A DNA stretch of 54,472 nucleotides from positions 1 through 54,472 of the forward strand of contig JAQGBZ010000400.1 in the NCBI GenBank assembly GCA_034687125.1, written 5' to 3'. Origin of the DNA: Neelides folsomi. Lineage: Eukaryota; Arthropoda; Collembola; Neelipleona; Neelidae. Shown piece by piece: positions 1-12,700 of this stretch. The notes under the pieces were generated by a model. It worked only from the letters and a program-made list of their open reading frames with translations, was not told where the DNA came from and did no database searches. The translations under genes were made by a program, and so were the position numbers. Within the stretch, counting starts at the first letter, position 1. The number at the start of each line of letters is the position of its first letter.

Positions 1-535
1 CCCAATTTTTTCCAAAATGTGTCGGAAAATGTTTTTCTCGACATTCTAAACAACTTTAGAAAAAAAGTAAAAAAAACCATTGCCCGTTTTCGGGCAATGG
101 TTGCCCGAAACAGGCCCGCGTCCTGAACTTTGACCGATAAAAAATCCTCAAAGTTTACCTTTTAGGGAATTATAATTAAGGACCTTTCTGGAGAAACATC
201 AGAGCAATTAATTGGGTTCTCAGAAGCTAGGAATTGTAAATACCTAAAATATATATTGTCCACCCTGCTATAAATCCATTTAAAATATGAACTATAATAC
301 ATATACCAAGTAGACTACGGTTAGAGTAGATCAATTTAGCAAGGATGAACCCTTAGTAGCTGTAAATAGCCTATGATATTAAACCTTTACAAGTAAAAAT
401 AATAAAAAATGAAATTAACTTGTGAACCATTTAAAATCACCAAGTTCATATTGAATGTAATAATAAAATACAATTAAATGTCAACAACAATAAAATACAA
501 TTAAATGAACTAACCTAAATTAAACTAAATTAAAC
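1..535. other. intergenic, upstream of the AA15 gene
   Basis: No coding exon seen. AT-rich apart from a GC-richer patch at about 75-125, which holds a perfect 12-bp inverted repeat (listed separately). The last 200 bases should hold the promoter and 5' leader of the gene starting at 536, but I see no convincing TATA box or initiator. Confidence 0.6.
75..102. repeat. perfect 12-bp inverted repeat, GC-rich arms
   Basis: Arms 75-86 (AACCATTGCCCG) and 91-102 are exact reverse complements around a TTTT loop. The sequence just downstream repeats part of the arm (TTGCCCG at about 101-107). A patch this GC-rich stands out here and may be the edge of a transposon whose rest lies left of the window. 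Seen in sequence; the transposon idea is inference. Confidence 0.7.
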
Positions 536-1445
536 ATGACAAAATTTATCTTGTCAATTTTCTGTGTCAGTTTAATAGTTGTTATTGGAATTAAAGGTCA
601 TGGAAGATTAATGAAACCTCCGAATCGTTCTTCATTGTGGAGAGTTCCACAATTTGCTTCACAAGATCCCCCCAAAAATTATAACGACAATGAGCTGTTT
701 TGTGGGGGAATTTATCAAATTGACAATCCCGGATCAAACTGCGGAGTACGTGGAGATAAAATCCCAAGAGATAATGAAATAGATGGAAAATATTACAGGA
801 GTATCATTTCTGGAGTTTACAATTCTGAACAAGTAAAATAAATTCTTTTTTCATTTTTATTTTACTATTATAATTATTTAAAAAATCAAAATAGAATGTT
901 TTCTGTTTTCATTCATTTCATTTTTGGCTAGGTATATTGCCAAATTTTTTTTGCAATATCGCTAAAAAAATTTGGTATTATGGCGATCCAAATTGTATTT
1001 GTAAGAGAAACTCAAATTTTTATTATTACGATTTAGAAATCGAAGTTGAACTAACAGCTCCGCATTTGGGCTTCATGGAATTTCGCCTTTGTTGTAATTT
1101 GAAGAATCAAAGCCAAGAATGTTCTTCAAATGTCCGATGGAAGCGGAACAACACTTCCAGTTGATAAAATTGTTAATGGAACACAATGGTACAGAAAAAT
1201 CGTGAGACTTCCCGCAAGAATAAATTCAAATCATTGTGTTCTTCAATGGAATTACAGAGCTGGTAATTTCCACCAATTTTAGTTAAATAATATAATTTGA
1301 ACTTTAATTCATATACATAAATAGATAGTGATTGTTTTTTTAATTAAATGAAGGAAACGCATGGGGAAGATGTGAAAATGGCTACGGCTTTGGATGCGGA
1401 CCTCAAGAAACATTCAGAGGATGTTCAGACATACAAATTATTTAA
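536..1445 (+). CDS. AA15-type lytic polysaccharide monooxygenase-like secreted protein (one frame break)
   Basis: Probable copper-dependent oxidase cleaving chitin or cellulose outside the cell. Exon 1 (536-832) encodes a signal peptide of about 21 residues followed by HGRLMKPPNRSS. The His directly after cleavage is the N-terminal ligand of the LPMO histidine brace, and the NYNDNELFCGG and CGVRGD blocks are AA15-typical. Exon 2 (start uncertain; 1006 or 895 keep phase 0) encodes VELTAPHLGFMEFRLC, whose His is the expected second copper ligand. Its second half continues to 1262 with SDGSGTTLP and HCVLQWNYRAG. Exon 3 (1354-1445) encodes WGRCENGYGFGCGPQETFRGC, joined in perfect phase, then a stop. 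Between QEC (about 1117) and SDGSG (about 1131) the frame shifts by one base, so this is either a young pseudogene or an assembly indel. Family assignment is firm; integrity is not. Confidence 0.85.
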
Positions 1446-3710
1446 TTATTTTCCAAAATCACATGTGCTTTTTATTTCATTATTTAATATTTTACAAGTT
1501 TTAAATATGTATTTAAATAATGAATATTATTTAATAATTAGATCCAACTCATTGCCAATTGCCTACAATTACTTTTTTCCAAAAAAATCGTAATTCAGTA
1601 CTATAAGATTAATTATAAAATTGGCGAATAATGTTTGAATAAACAATACAAAAATTTCAAAAAAATCATCAAAGTATAATATACGGCAAATACAAGAGAC
1701 CCGACCATTTTCCTTAAGCATTACAACTCCTATATAACATTCAAGTTACCCGCAAATCCGACCTTCAAAAGACCCGACTACAAGACTCCCGCCCATCTAA
1801 ATACACAGCCAAGTGGCTAGCCGACCTTCAAGAGACCTGGCCAATTTAAAAAGTATGCCATTTCATGGAACAGTATATAGCTTTGCATAACAAGATTGTC
1901 TCAAAATGCTATTCTTGACTAATCGTATAACCTTGCGTTATAATTGTATAATTGAAGTAATATATTATATGGGGACGAGCAATGTTAAATATAAGTTAAA
2001 TGTTAAATACACATTTTCGTGCGAAAATTGGAACGGGATTTAGATTTAAGATAACTATTGTCTCATATCTACTTAAGGTTATGCAAAGGATTTTACACCG
2101 CGTCTAATACTTTTAGATAATTTATATTCAATATGATTATTTTACACTAACATTCTTTTGTTTACTACATAAACGATCAATATGATGTGTGAGAAATTCA
2201 TGTACAATGATTTCTAAGTGCTAAAAACTTAGTCCTGAAACTGAATGGACGGTTAAGGCGTCTTTAAATTCAAAACTCACATACGGAAATATATAATTTT
2301 GATAATCCAAGTAAGAACCATCGAAGCTGCTTCAATGGATGTTTTATCAGGATTTAGACTTTAATATAAAAAATAATCATCTTCACTAAACTTTATTCAT
2401 TTTTCTATATTTTTAATTAAATTTTGATCAAATAATGCAAATAGTTCCTTTTATGAAATTAATTTTGAAATGAAATGATTTTTGAAACCACAAATTTTTC
2501 TTATAATTGTACCAGTCATCATACATTTTTATTATAGGAGATTCTTGTAGAGTTCTGCCATACTTGCCAAGCAGTTCAAAGATCTAAACATTAAATAAAT
2601 TAAAACACCCATGTGGTCTAATCCATCCACATCAAATAGGAAACAAGGGAATTTTTTTCAAAAAATGTTTAAATTACATTCGTTTTTAATTAACTACAAA
2701 TATTTATTATTTATCATCAATTTCACATTTTTAATCGATTTCTTAACAAAGGAAAACATTTAAACTTTCAAATCTTCCAAGTCTTGTCCAAATATTTCCC
2801 ATTATTCTTAATTTTTAAATTCAAACTAAATTAATTTCTTTTTCATTAAACACGTTCAAATTATAAACAATTTTCTATCTTCATTCAGCATCAATTTAAT
2901 CATTTAATGTATTCGTGTCATGAACTCTATTTATTATATTTAAATATTGACAATTTATTTTAACATTAATTTAACATGTCATGTTAAAGAGAAGTCCTTC
3001 AAGTTAAGTCTACTTATTTATTATTAATAGAGTATGAATCATTTTATTATGATTTAAATATCATTTTACTTAAATGTTAATATTAAATTACTTTAAATAT
3101 GCAACTGGTAAGCAAATTGGAATTGGTTTAAGTATTTTAATTCTTACATTTAATTTTAACATTTCAAGTATTTTGGTTACATTTTTCCTACATTACATAC
3201 ATTTTGTTCTTTGTTTTAAATAATTGGACTACTTTTACTCATCCCATTCACATTTTAATGGTTAGTTTATTATTAAATGGTTATTCCTTGTTTAACTACT
3301 CACATACCCCTCTCGTTACATCAGAAGTCACTTTTTAATTTAATTGACATCAAATGAATTAATTGTAAGTAAATTACAATTACAATTGAACATAATTAGC
3401 AATTAACGTTAACTTAAATTAATATAAACATAAATTAAATCATTTGGTGTATTTATGTAAGGTATTACAATTACAATTAAATTGTAAATTATAAATTAAA
3501 ATTAGTTTAATTAAAAGTATTTAAATTATAAAATGATTAATTTAAAGAATGATAAAATAATTTAACTATATTTAAAACATAATGATAATTATATTTAACA
3601 TAGTTAAACATAATAAATAAATATCATCAATTCCAATTCATTTTGGTATATGGGTCAAAGGTGAATGAAGTATTTTAAAACTGAGCATAAGGCAGGAGAG
3701 GAACTTGAAC
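1446..3710. other. intergenic between tail-to-tail genes
   Basis: No coding exon or RNA gene recognised. Mostly AT-rich. A less AT-rich patch at about 1690-1850 contains two copies of a short motif (CCGACCTTCAA(A/G)AGACC-like, at 1758 and 1821). Otherwise only simple A/T-rich sequence is visible. The 3' ends of the AA15 gene and of FAS1 both lie in or next to this stretch. Confidence 0.55.
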
Positions 3711-6700
3711 TTAAAACAGTCTGAAGAGAAGGACCAGAAGACAAAGAGGTAAAAATGAAGAAATCGATGGAGCTCCGTTGATCGTCACATCGCCCGGTTT
3801 CATCAACACGTTGTCAATGATGTGAATGATGCCGTTGGTGCATTCAATGTTGGGCCGAATAACTTGGGCGATCTCGTAATTCCAGAAAACGACGTAATCG
3901 TAGTTGAAAAATGGAGCTCCGTTGATATTGCTCGCGTACAATCCTTGCCCTACAATTTATTTAATTATTATTTAATTGTTCTTTGATTTAATAATTATTA
4001 TTAGGATAACCAATTAATTAAAAATGTAATTTAATGCCAAAATGCGCAAGATTTAGTAAGTTAACAACATACATACAACATCACTATATCCTGCGCCTTT
4101 TGGCAAAAAAGTCAAAAACATTTCTAAACTGGACAGTATTTAAATTAACTGGTTATTGTAATTAAAGTCTTAATTATTTCCTTAATTTAAAAATAATAAT
4201 TTACTGTTTTCAATGTCCTTCTTCCTGTGATCAATATCGTCCTTGTGTTTGACCCGAAGATACCCGTGAATCGCCGGAATCGGATACATCCCATCGGAGG
4301 CGTTTTTGGACAAATCCCTCAACTCCTCAATCCTGAACACTTGGTTGACCATTGTGTGTCTTTCGATAATCCGAGCCACGTGGTAGCCGTAAACCCCCAT
4401 GTACAACTTCTTGTATTCAGACGGGGCTTTGCGGTAAATTTTCTCCCAGGCCAAATTGCTCGGAGCGAACAATGTGAATCGCTTGTTGGGATCGTTGAAC
4501 ATTTGGTTGTAGCCGTCTTGGGAAGTCAATTGGAAAGTTTTCCTTAAAGGTTAAATAAAATATTTTAATAAGAAAATTAAATTACCATTTTTAATAAATA
4601 TTTTAATTAGAAATTATTTTGCTGGGTTTTCAATATAAAAGATACTGGTTCAGATATAAACCATACTGGTTCAGTTAAAAATTAAGTTAATAGTGATATA
4701 GTTAATTATAATGAAATTTAATATACTTACTGTAGCATTGGATCCGTCTTGAGTTTCTCGTAAACATTTTGATCCGAAAGTCCAAGAACTCGATCGATCA
4801 TGTGAATAACTCCGTTTGTTGCTCCGATGTCGGGTGTTGTAATTGTCGCGTTAACTCCGCCGCCTTCGACGAACAATTGGCGATCATTTCCTTGTTGGAC
4901 CATGTTAAAAAACAGCTTCTTGTGGTGATCCAAAGTGGGGACCTGGTAAGGCTCACGCTGCATTCCCAAATGTCAAAAGATATTCGAACCCGGGATTAGT
5001 CTTGTTAGCTTGCGACAAATTCAAATCTTAACAACAATTTTCCCGAAATCTTCTTTTTTCATTCAAATTAAATTAAATTCATAAATAAGAACCTTAATTA
5101 TGAATTTAAGATTTTGAAAAAAGAGTCAGGAAATGTCTTAAGAAGAGAATTGTGAAGCGAGAAATTTAATTAGAGGAAAAATGATAAGAGAAAAAATATT
5201 CAAGTAATTAATTCTTAATTATGCAATAGTCCAAAATCCTGATCTAAACGATATTTAAATCGTAATATTCAATTTAATTATATTTATTGTTTAAAATTAT
5301 TAGCTTTGTTGAATATTTAAATTAAGCTTTTTAACTTTAATATTAAATGTATTATTCTTTGATATTTAATATGTTTAACTATTTTTAAAAATTAATCTAC
5401 CTAGTTTAAGTCAATAATTACATAGTTTAAGTTTAAATACAGAGAAAGATTTTAAAGGGTGAAAGAGATAGTTTTTGTGTAAGCATAGAAAACCAACAAG
5501 TTCCCTTCGCCTTTATTTTAAATAGAAGAACCCAAACCGATAAGAATAAAAAAGTGATTAAAAAGTAAGGAACCTCGTTGATGCTCCCTCCAGTAATATT
5601 ATCAGATGAAACGGTTCTTAAAACCACATGGAGGCGGAGAACTTCATTCAATTGGGTTCGGTTCGACTTCAAAATCTCCAACTTGGGTTTCTTCAAGGCC
5701 TAATCATAAAATCGAAATAAACCCCGTTAGTTAATTAAACAAACAATTAAATCATGCATATAAGGGAGGAAACAAAATTAAACAAACAAGGTCATCGAAT
5801 TCAAAATCGCGCTTTAAAACTAACAAGGTCGTTAAAATGTCCATTAAAACAAACAAGGTCAAAAAAACCAATTAAAGCCAACAAGTTCAAAAATTAAAGC
5901 CAAGTTAATTAAGTTCATGAAAAATAAGTTCAGGTCAGTCTGTTGGTTATTTTGTCCATATATAAATAAAGAGATTTTTCATAGAAGGAGTTTGAAGATG
6001 AATCTTGTTATGAATATTAATTAGTTAATTAATTTAATTGATTGATTAATTAATTGATTTATGGTTTACTTCATTAGTTGGTACGAATAAAGTGATTCCA
6101 TGAGGGTTTGGATTCGAAATGATGTTGATCATTTCTTCAGTGGCGTAGTCGTTAATGAGTTTGAAGAACTCGTGGGTGGGCCCGGATTCCTTGTCACTCT
6201 GAAACAACAAAAAAACAAAATGAAATCTTCACCTTCATCAATTCAATATTCAACAAACAACGTGGAGATATCTCCAATCCACCAAGAACAAATTTCGATA
6301 CGGGAAGGCCATGCTTGGAATTTAAAGCTTCATTCAATTTATTCCAAATGCAATCAATTTAATATAAATGTTATAATTAAACTGTCAAACATTCATTTCA
6401 GATATTCAATCTGTTAATTAAATTAAAATAAACTGGTTGAGAAAAATGTTTAAATTGCATAGGGGCGTTTGGAATATGAAATTAATGAATTATTTATATA
6501 TTGTTTAAATTTATTCTAATTACTAATTACAATAAGATATATTCATACGAAATTCTCGTATATTTGTAAACTAGCAAAATATATTTAAAGTTTAAACAAA
6601 ACTGAAAACGTATTCTACTAATATTTATTCTATCGAAAATATTTAATTTATTTTTACATTTTAAAATTCAACGGTGGAGAAAGTCATTTAAAATGGTTTT

Positions 6701-9700
6701 TTGGATTAAATTGGGATTTTTGAAGAATTGTGTTTAAATAATTGTTTTTGATAAGTTTTGATGGTTTTTGTATTTTTATTAAATGAGAGGGAACAGCCGC
6801 TGGGTAAAACAATGATGAATTTTGTTTTGATCAAAGGCCTACCTTTTCATTAGAAAAGGTCTGCCGCATGAGATTAAAAAGACATGCAAGAGAGTTTAAT
6901 TTAATTTCGCTTTCCAATTATTATCTCAATCAAGAACTCATTTCATTATTTATCAAAATATTCTACGAGTCATTTCACTTTTGATTATCAATTTATCAAA
7001 TTTACTATCAAAATTGAGATTATTGGAATCAAATTGAGATTAAGAAAATCAACGTTGAATGTTTATAATAAACATTGTGATTATTTGAATCAGCTTTGAG
7101 ATTTGAAAATGAAAATTGAGATTATTTAAAATCAATTTGATTATTTTATATCAACATTAAGATAATTGTAATCAAAATTGAGATTATTGTAAAAGGTTAG
7201 TGAAAGTGATTAAGAAATGAATTCAAGGTTTATTTCCTTCATAGCATTATTATCAAACGGAAAGGAAATATTTATAAAATGAGAATGAATTATAAAGTCG
7301 AAGATTAATAAATAAATAAACCTTTTAATTGTGATATTTAATTCAATTTTATAAACAGTTTTTTATGTTAAAATAAATTAATTTTACCTTCAGAGTTTCA
7401 AAAACGGTTTTGTCAATGAGGACCAGCGGTTTAGAAATGAGATGAACCACGCCGTTTTTAACAGGAATGTTTCCCTTCACCACTTCAGTTTGAACAACCC
7501 CGCGTCGGTGGAAAGCGTCGCCGTCTGAAGACTTTGTTTCACTCTTCACAGTATCTAGTCAATCGCAATTATATTTATTAATTAATTAATTACTCATTGT
7601 GGAATAATAAAAATCGTTACATTTATCTTCATTATTTTCGCTCCTTCTTTCAAAGGTGACAAAAACAGGGAGATTTGAGGCAAGTGCGGTCGTTTCAAAT
7701 TCTTTTCCCATTGCAGCCGATCGGAGGAACAAAACGTGATCAGGAATTACGTGACCTTCGACAACTTTAGCGTCAACCGATTTGATCGTGATGCTCTAAA
7801 AAATACCAAAAACCAAATTTGAAATTGCCCGCTTTTTTCAACATGAAACGGTCACTTATTTAACTAAATGCTAAAATTGAATCTTTGAAAATGGGTTTAT
7901 ATTATTTTGACATTAGAATAAGCGACATTGATTTCCGTATATGTATTATGTATAAGGTTTATTAAAAAGAAAAATATTTCTGGGCAATAATGTACGATAC
8001 CCCATAATTGGAATCCTTTGAAAATGTGAAAGTTCTTTCTTTTTTAATAGTTGATTAAATGGAGGTTAATTTTTTTAAATTTTACCTTGAAAGCCTCATC
8101 GACTGGAATGAAGAAAGTGTGTCGACCGGGTCTTTTGAACATGTCGAGTTTTCCTAAGGCAGCGACTTGCTTGGCAAATTCCCTATTTAATTAATAAGAC
8201 ATTTGGTAATTAAAGTAAATTAATTTAATTAATTTAATGTAACATATATGAAAGAAAAATAAAAATCGTTGAGTAATTATGATTTGGGCCAAACTTGGAC
8301 ATTAAGGGTTAAAGGATAATCGTGTGGTTAATATGACACTGGAAACTATGTATCTATATTTTTATTGGATCATTCTTAATTAAATTAATTAGATATTAAT
8401 TAAATGGATTTCAAGTTTCTTTACGTCGTCCTGTGCTGTCCGGTAATGTTGAACTCTCCGGATCTTTCCAGCAGCGTCCTGGCAGTTGGATTATACAAGG
8501 AAGAATTGGGAGATTGGGGGAAGGCTGGCTCCAGAACTCTGTCGATCATGTAAACGACTTGTTCTTCTCCCTCGGCCATCCGAACCGACCCGATTTTCGT
8601 CCGCAACTCCAATCGAGCATCATTCAAGTAAATCTCGTTGTCGCTCTTGCGGGTAACCCAAATTGGAGGATTCCCGGGGAGTTCAGATTGGAGAACATCT
8701 TCTAATTCTATTGTCTTTTTTGCTGCATTCGCTATAATTTAAATAATCAAATTAATTAGTTAAATGATTAAAGTATTTAAAATAATTAAATAATATAAAT
8801 ATACACTTTATTATAATTCTAGGTAAATGTTCGAAAGCTTTCAAGACATTTAAATACAAGTTTTATTTATTTTACTAATTAAATGATTTTATTAAAATTG
8901 AGAATAGTTTCAAAATTTCTATTAACTTATGTTTACAATAGTCTTTTATATATTTTTTAATTAAACTTTAATAGACTTTTAAGTGATTTAGTTAAATAGT
9001 ATTAATGATTGAGTTATTAAAAGTTAATTTAAACATTTTTTCCATACAGAAGTGATATAGAAGCGTATTGTTGTCCATTTTCCCTTGAGAGTTTTGAAAG
9101 TCTCTGATGGCTTTGTTGTTTGGAGCGAAGAGCGTCCCTTCTTTGTACTCCAAGGTCTTCAGAAGCTTCGGACTGCTTTGCAACAAACCCTGGAACTGAA
9201 AATAAAAAATGCAACAATTGAAAACAACAATTAAATACAACAATTGAAATCTATTGAAATAAACCTATTTAAAAACCACAATTCTGAACCACGAAAATGA
9301 ACATTTTAAATGGACCGTAAATCTATTGAAATATTCTACTTATTAAATTCATTCATTTTCCCCTCTCGTTTATTTCCCATCAATCATTATGAAATGACTC
9401 AGCTTGATCGATCTCCCAATCCCCTTCAAATTTACTTTCATTAAATTGGCTAGGGGCTTAAATGTATTCTATGACCGAAACATACCCCAAGCCAAAATTA
9501 AGTTAAGCCGCTTATTTAATAACTGTAATAATAATCAAGGATAATAGAAGTAGCATTATACCAGATTAAACTAATTAATAAGTTTAAGTTTATTAAAAAT
9601 ATAAAATGCGTATGCAACAAGTAAATTTTAATAAAATCATAAATATTTTAAATTATAAATTTAATTAAAAAGACCAAACTTTACATTTTATTTTTATTCA

Positions 9701-12700
9701 TCATTTTTAACTTTGTGGATTAACCTTCAACGGGCCATTGAACATATCCATTTTGAATCCCGCAAGGTCTTCCTCATTCAAATCATTCAAATGAATGTGA
9801 CATTAAAAGGGAAGCCACAAGTCAAAAATGTCGTAAAATGAATCCTTTTTTATTTCCCTATAACTTTTATCATTTTTAATGTACAGAACTCCAAGTCTTG
9901 AGCTTAATGTTTAAAATCAAGACTTGTTTTAAACATAAATTGTTCAAATATCCCAAGCCCGCCCAAATCTTTGTTTTCTGTTCAAAGAGAATAAAAGTAA
10001 TTTTTAACGGCAAATGCTTTTGTATTAAAAGTCCCCCTTTGGGTTCTCGGCTCTTTTCGGTCTTGGGGTGAATTCTGAATGAAAGTCGTAAAATGACCAT
10101 TGGCTTTGAGATCATAAAACTCCATGCGAATTAATTTTACATTCGTTCTTCCCTCCTTATGTTACATTTGGATTTGTTCATACATACATATTCTGTATAG
10201 GAATCAGTATAGGAATTGTGAATAAAGAATCATAACCATATTTAACCATTTAACTATTCAACTATTAACCATTCAACATAAAAGATTATAGGATTATATC
10301 AAGAATTATATCAGGAATTATTATAGGAATTATGAGAAATGTTCAACATGGGTTTCATATGAAATTAATGTGAACAAATCCAAAAGGAACCGAAAATGTC
10401 CAAAATTGACCCCAAAGGGTTTTTCTTTCCCATTGTTTGCAGTTGGCCGATTCGTTCCTTTTTATTGCTCATTAACAAGAAGGGAGCCAAAAGTGGAAAA
10501 GGGGAAGAACGGGAGAGAAAAAGCAGATTCAGATTTTGGCTCGTGGAAATCGTAAAGGTGTGTTTGTAGAATTTCCATTCTTTTCCAGCCTACGACCAGA
10601 TGCCCATTTTTACGATTTCCTTCATCATTCACAATGAGAACTTTGGGCCAAATGGAGATTTCCTGCACAGGGAATGATTTTGACTCAGAGAATCATTTTG
10701 ACTTGCAGAGATTCAAAATGAGGTCTTTTGAGATTTTTCAAAGGAAAACAAAGGAGGAGAAAGCGGGGGAGAAGAAGAATGAACAAATTGTTCAAATTGA
10801 ACTTCTTGTGGTTTCTCCGACACAAATAATCAAAAAATGACCGCAGTTTGGGTTTCGTGGTTTTGGAATTCAAAGAAGCTTTTTTCATTCAATTTCAAGA
10901 CTTCAAATTCAATTCAAATTTTTTCTCAGAATCTCAAAGACGCGTCTGGGAATGGAAATTGAAATAAAGAGGCCAAAGTTGGAACCGCAATTCAAACTGT
11001 GATTTATATTATTGAAATTTTCAATTTAATTTAATTTCAATTAATTTCAATTTGTATTTTACTGTATTTTAACTTCTAAGACACATGTCAGTAAAATACG
11101 ATTTGACCCAGGTTCAATTTTATTTCATACATTACATAGGTAAACCTTTTCTATAATTAAGATTTATAAACATTTTTTGTGAAAGCTTTAAAAGGTTATA
11201 ATTTATAATGGTTTGGTTGGGTTCAGAAAAAGGTATTTCTTTTGTCTCAAAGAATAAATATAATTCACATTACCAATCGGCCTTAGTTTATGAAAAGAAA
11301 CGAACAAAATAACTTCAAATTTTTTAAACCTCTTATCAAATTCAGCTAAAATGAATTCTAAATTTTGTGCTTTTTTCACAATTTTGTTTTTGATCAATAA
11401 TGGTTTTACAAAAGTAAATTCTTTTAATTCGAGTTTTGAACAATTTGAAAAGGTAAATCAAATTCAATATTTTTTTCCAAAAATATAATATTTTGATATT
11501 CTTATAATATTTTCAATACTTTAGTAAACGATGTAAGTCTTCATATAGATATATTAATAAATAATATAAAGTTACATTTATCATTTATTTCCAGAAATCT
11601 CTCTTCCTGAACGAAACTTCCAATAGAGATTGTAATTGCTTGACTCAATTCTGTTCATTATTTGTAGTCGATACTGATTTCATTCAATTAGGAAGTCCTT
11701 TGGTGGGTTCACAAAATATTATTTGCCAAACAAACGAAGTTCAATTATCATTACGCCAAGACGCTCCAAATTCAATTGTTTCATTTAATTTTAATGGTCA
11801 GTTTTATTGTAATGATAAATGTAAATATTCATTTGGACCGACAACCGGATTCAGACTGTCTTGACGATTGTAATGGTGTGTTTAGCAATGGCATATCGAT
11901 TTATATAAATGGTGGTCAAGTTACTATTGCTATTGTCGAATCCACTTTTAATGGTCAATATAGTCAATGGACTTTTCAACGTGATGGTTTAACACCAATT
12001 ATATTAAAAACAAAGAATGTCGCTAATTTTTATTGTGAAACTATTTTGAATTGTGCTTTAATAATTAACTAAATATTTTAAAAATGAATATTGAGCACAA
12101 TTGTAAAGCCTTATTTGTTCTTTGATTTGTTATAATTATATAAAAATCTATTTAATATTTTATAAATGTTAATCAATTTATTGCATTTTTTGAGAAATTG
12201 TTGCACCCAAACTATAATAAAAATAAGTGTTATTTATTAATAAACTTGTGAGGAAAATGAAACATCCAACTTTTTAATATTATTTCTATTTAAATAATTT
12301 GATAATTAAAAAATAAAAAGGTTAGAATTTTAAAAATCTGAGGGTCTGAATGTCAAAGTGCGTTTTGGTTGTTAAATTGTGAAATCATCGAAGGTTGTTA
12401 ATGTTAATGACATTAAAGGTAAAGTTCCCTTTAGAAATTGAGTCCCCGTTGGATCATAAAAAAGAAGTCTTTTGGAGCCGCACGGGCAAAAGGGGATTCT
12501 AAAAATTTCTTCACCATTGAACACAACGAATACAAAAGGACTCTGCTGGCTTTATAGTCCAATACAAAATAAAACTCTTAGGTTTAAATTATATTATACT
12601 TATATGATATAACAAGGTAAACTATATTAAAGTCTATTTAAGCGTTCTTACATTCATATAACATAATAATAAACCTATACATTACATAAATGTCTGTATG

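Noticed and set aside
1348..1593. Open plus-strand frame of 81 codons
   Set aside because: Wrong frame of the AA15 last exon; the correct frame encodes the conserved CGPQETFRGC block.
4227..4547. Open plus-strand frame of 106 codons
   Set aside because: Exactly antisense to FAS1 exon 10, whose splice phases and domain match are clear; it is a shadow.
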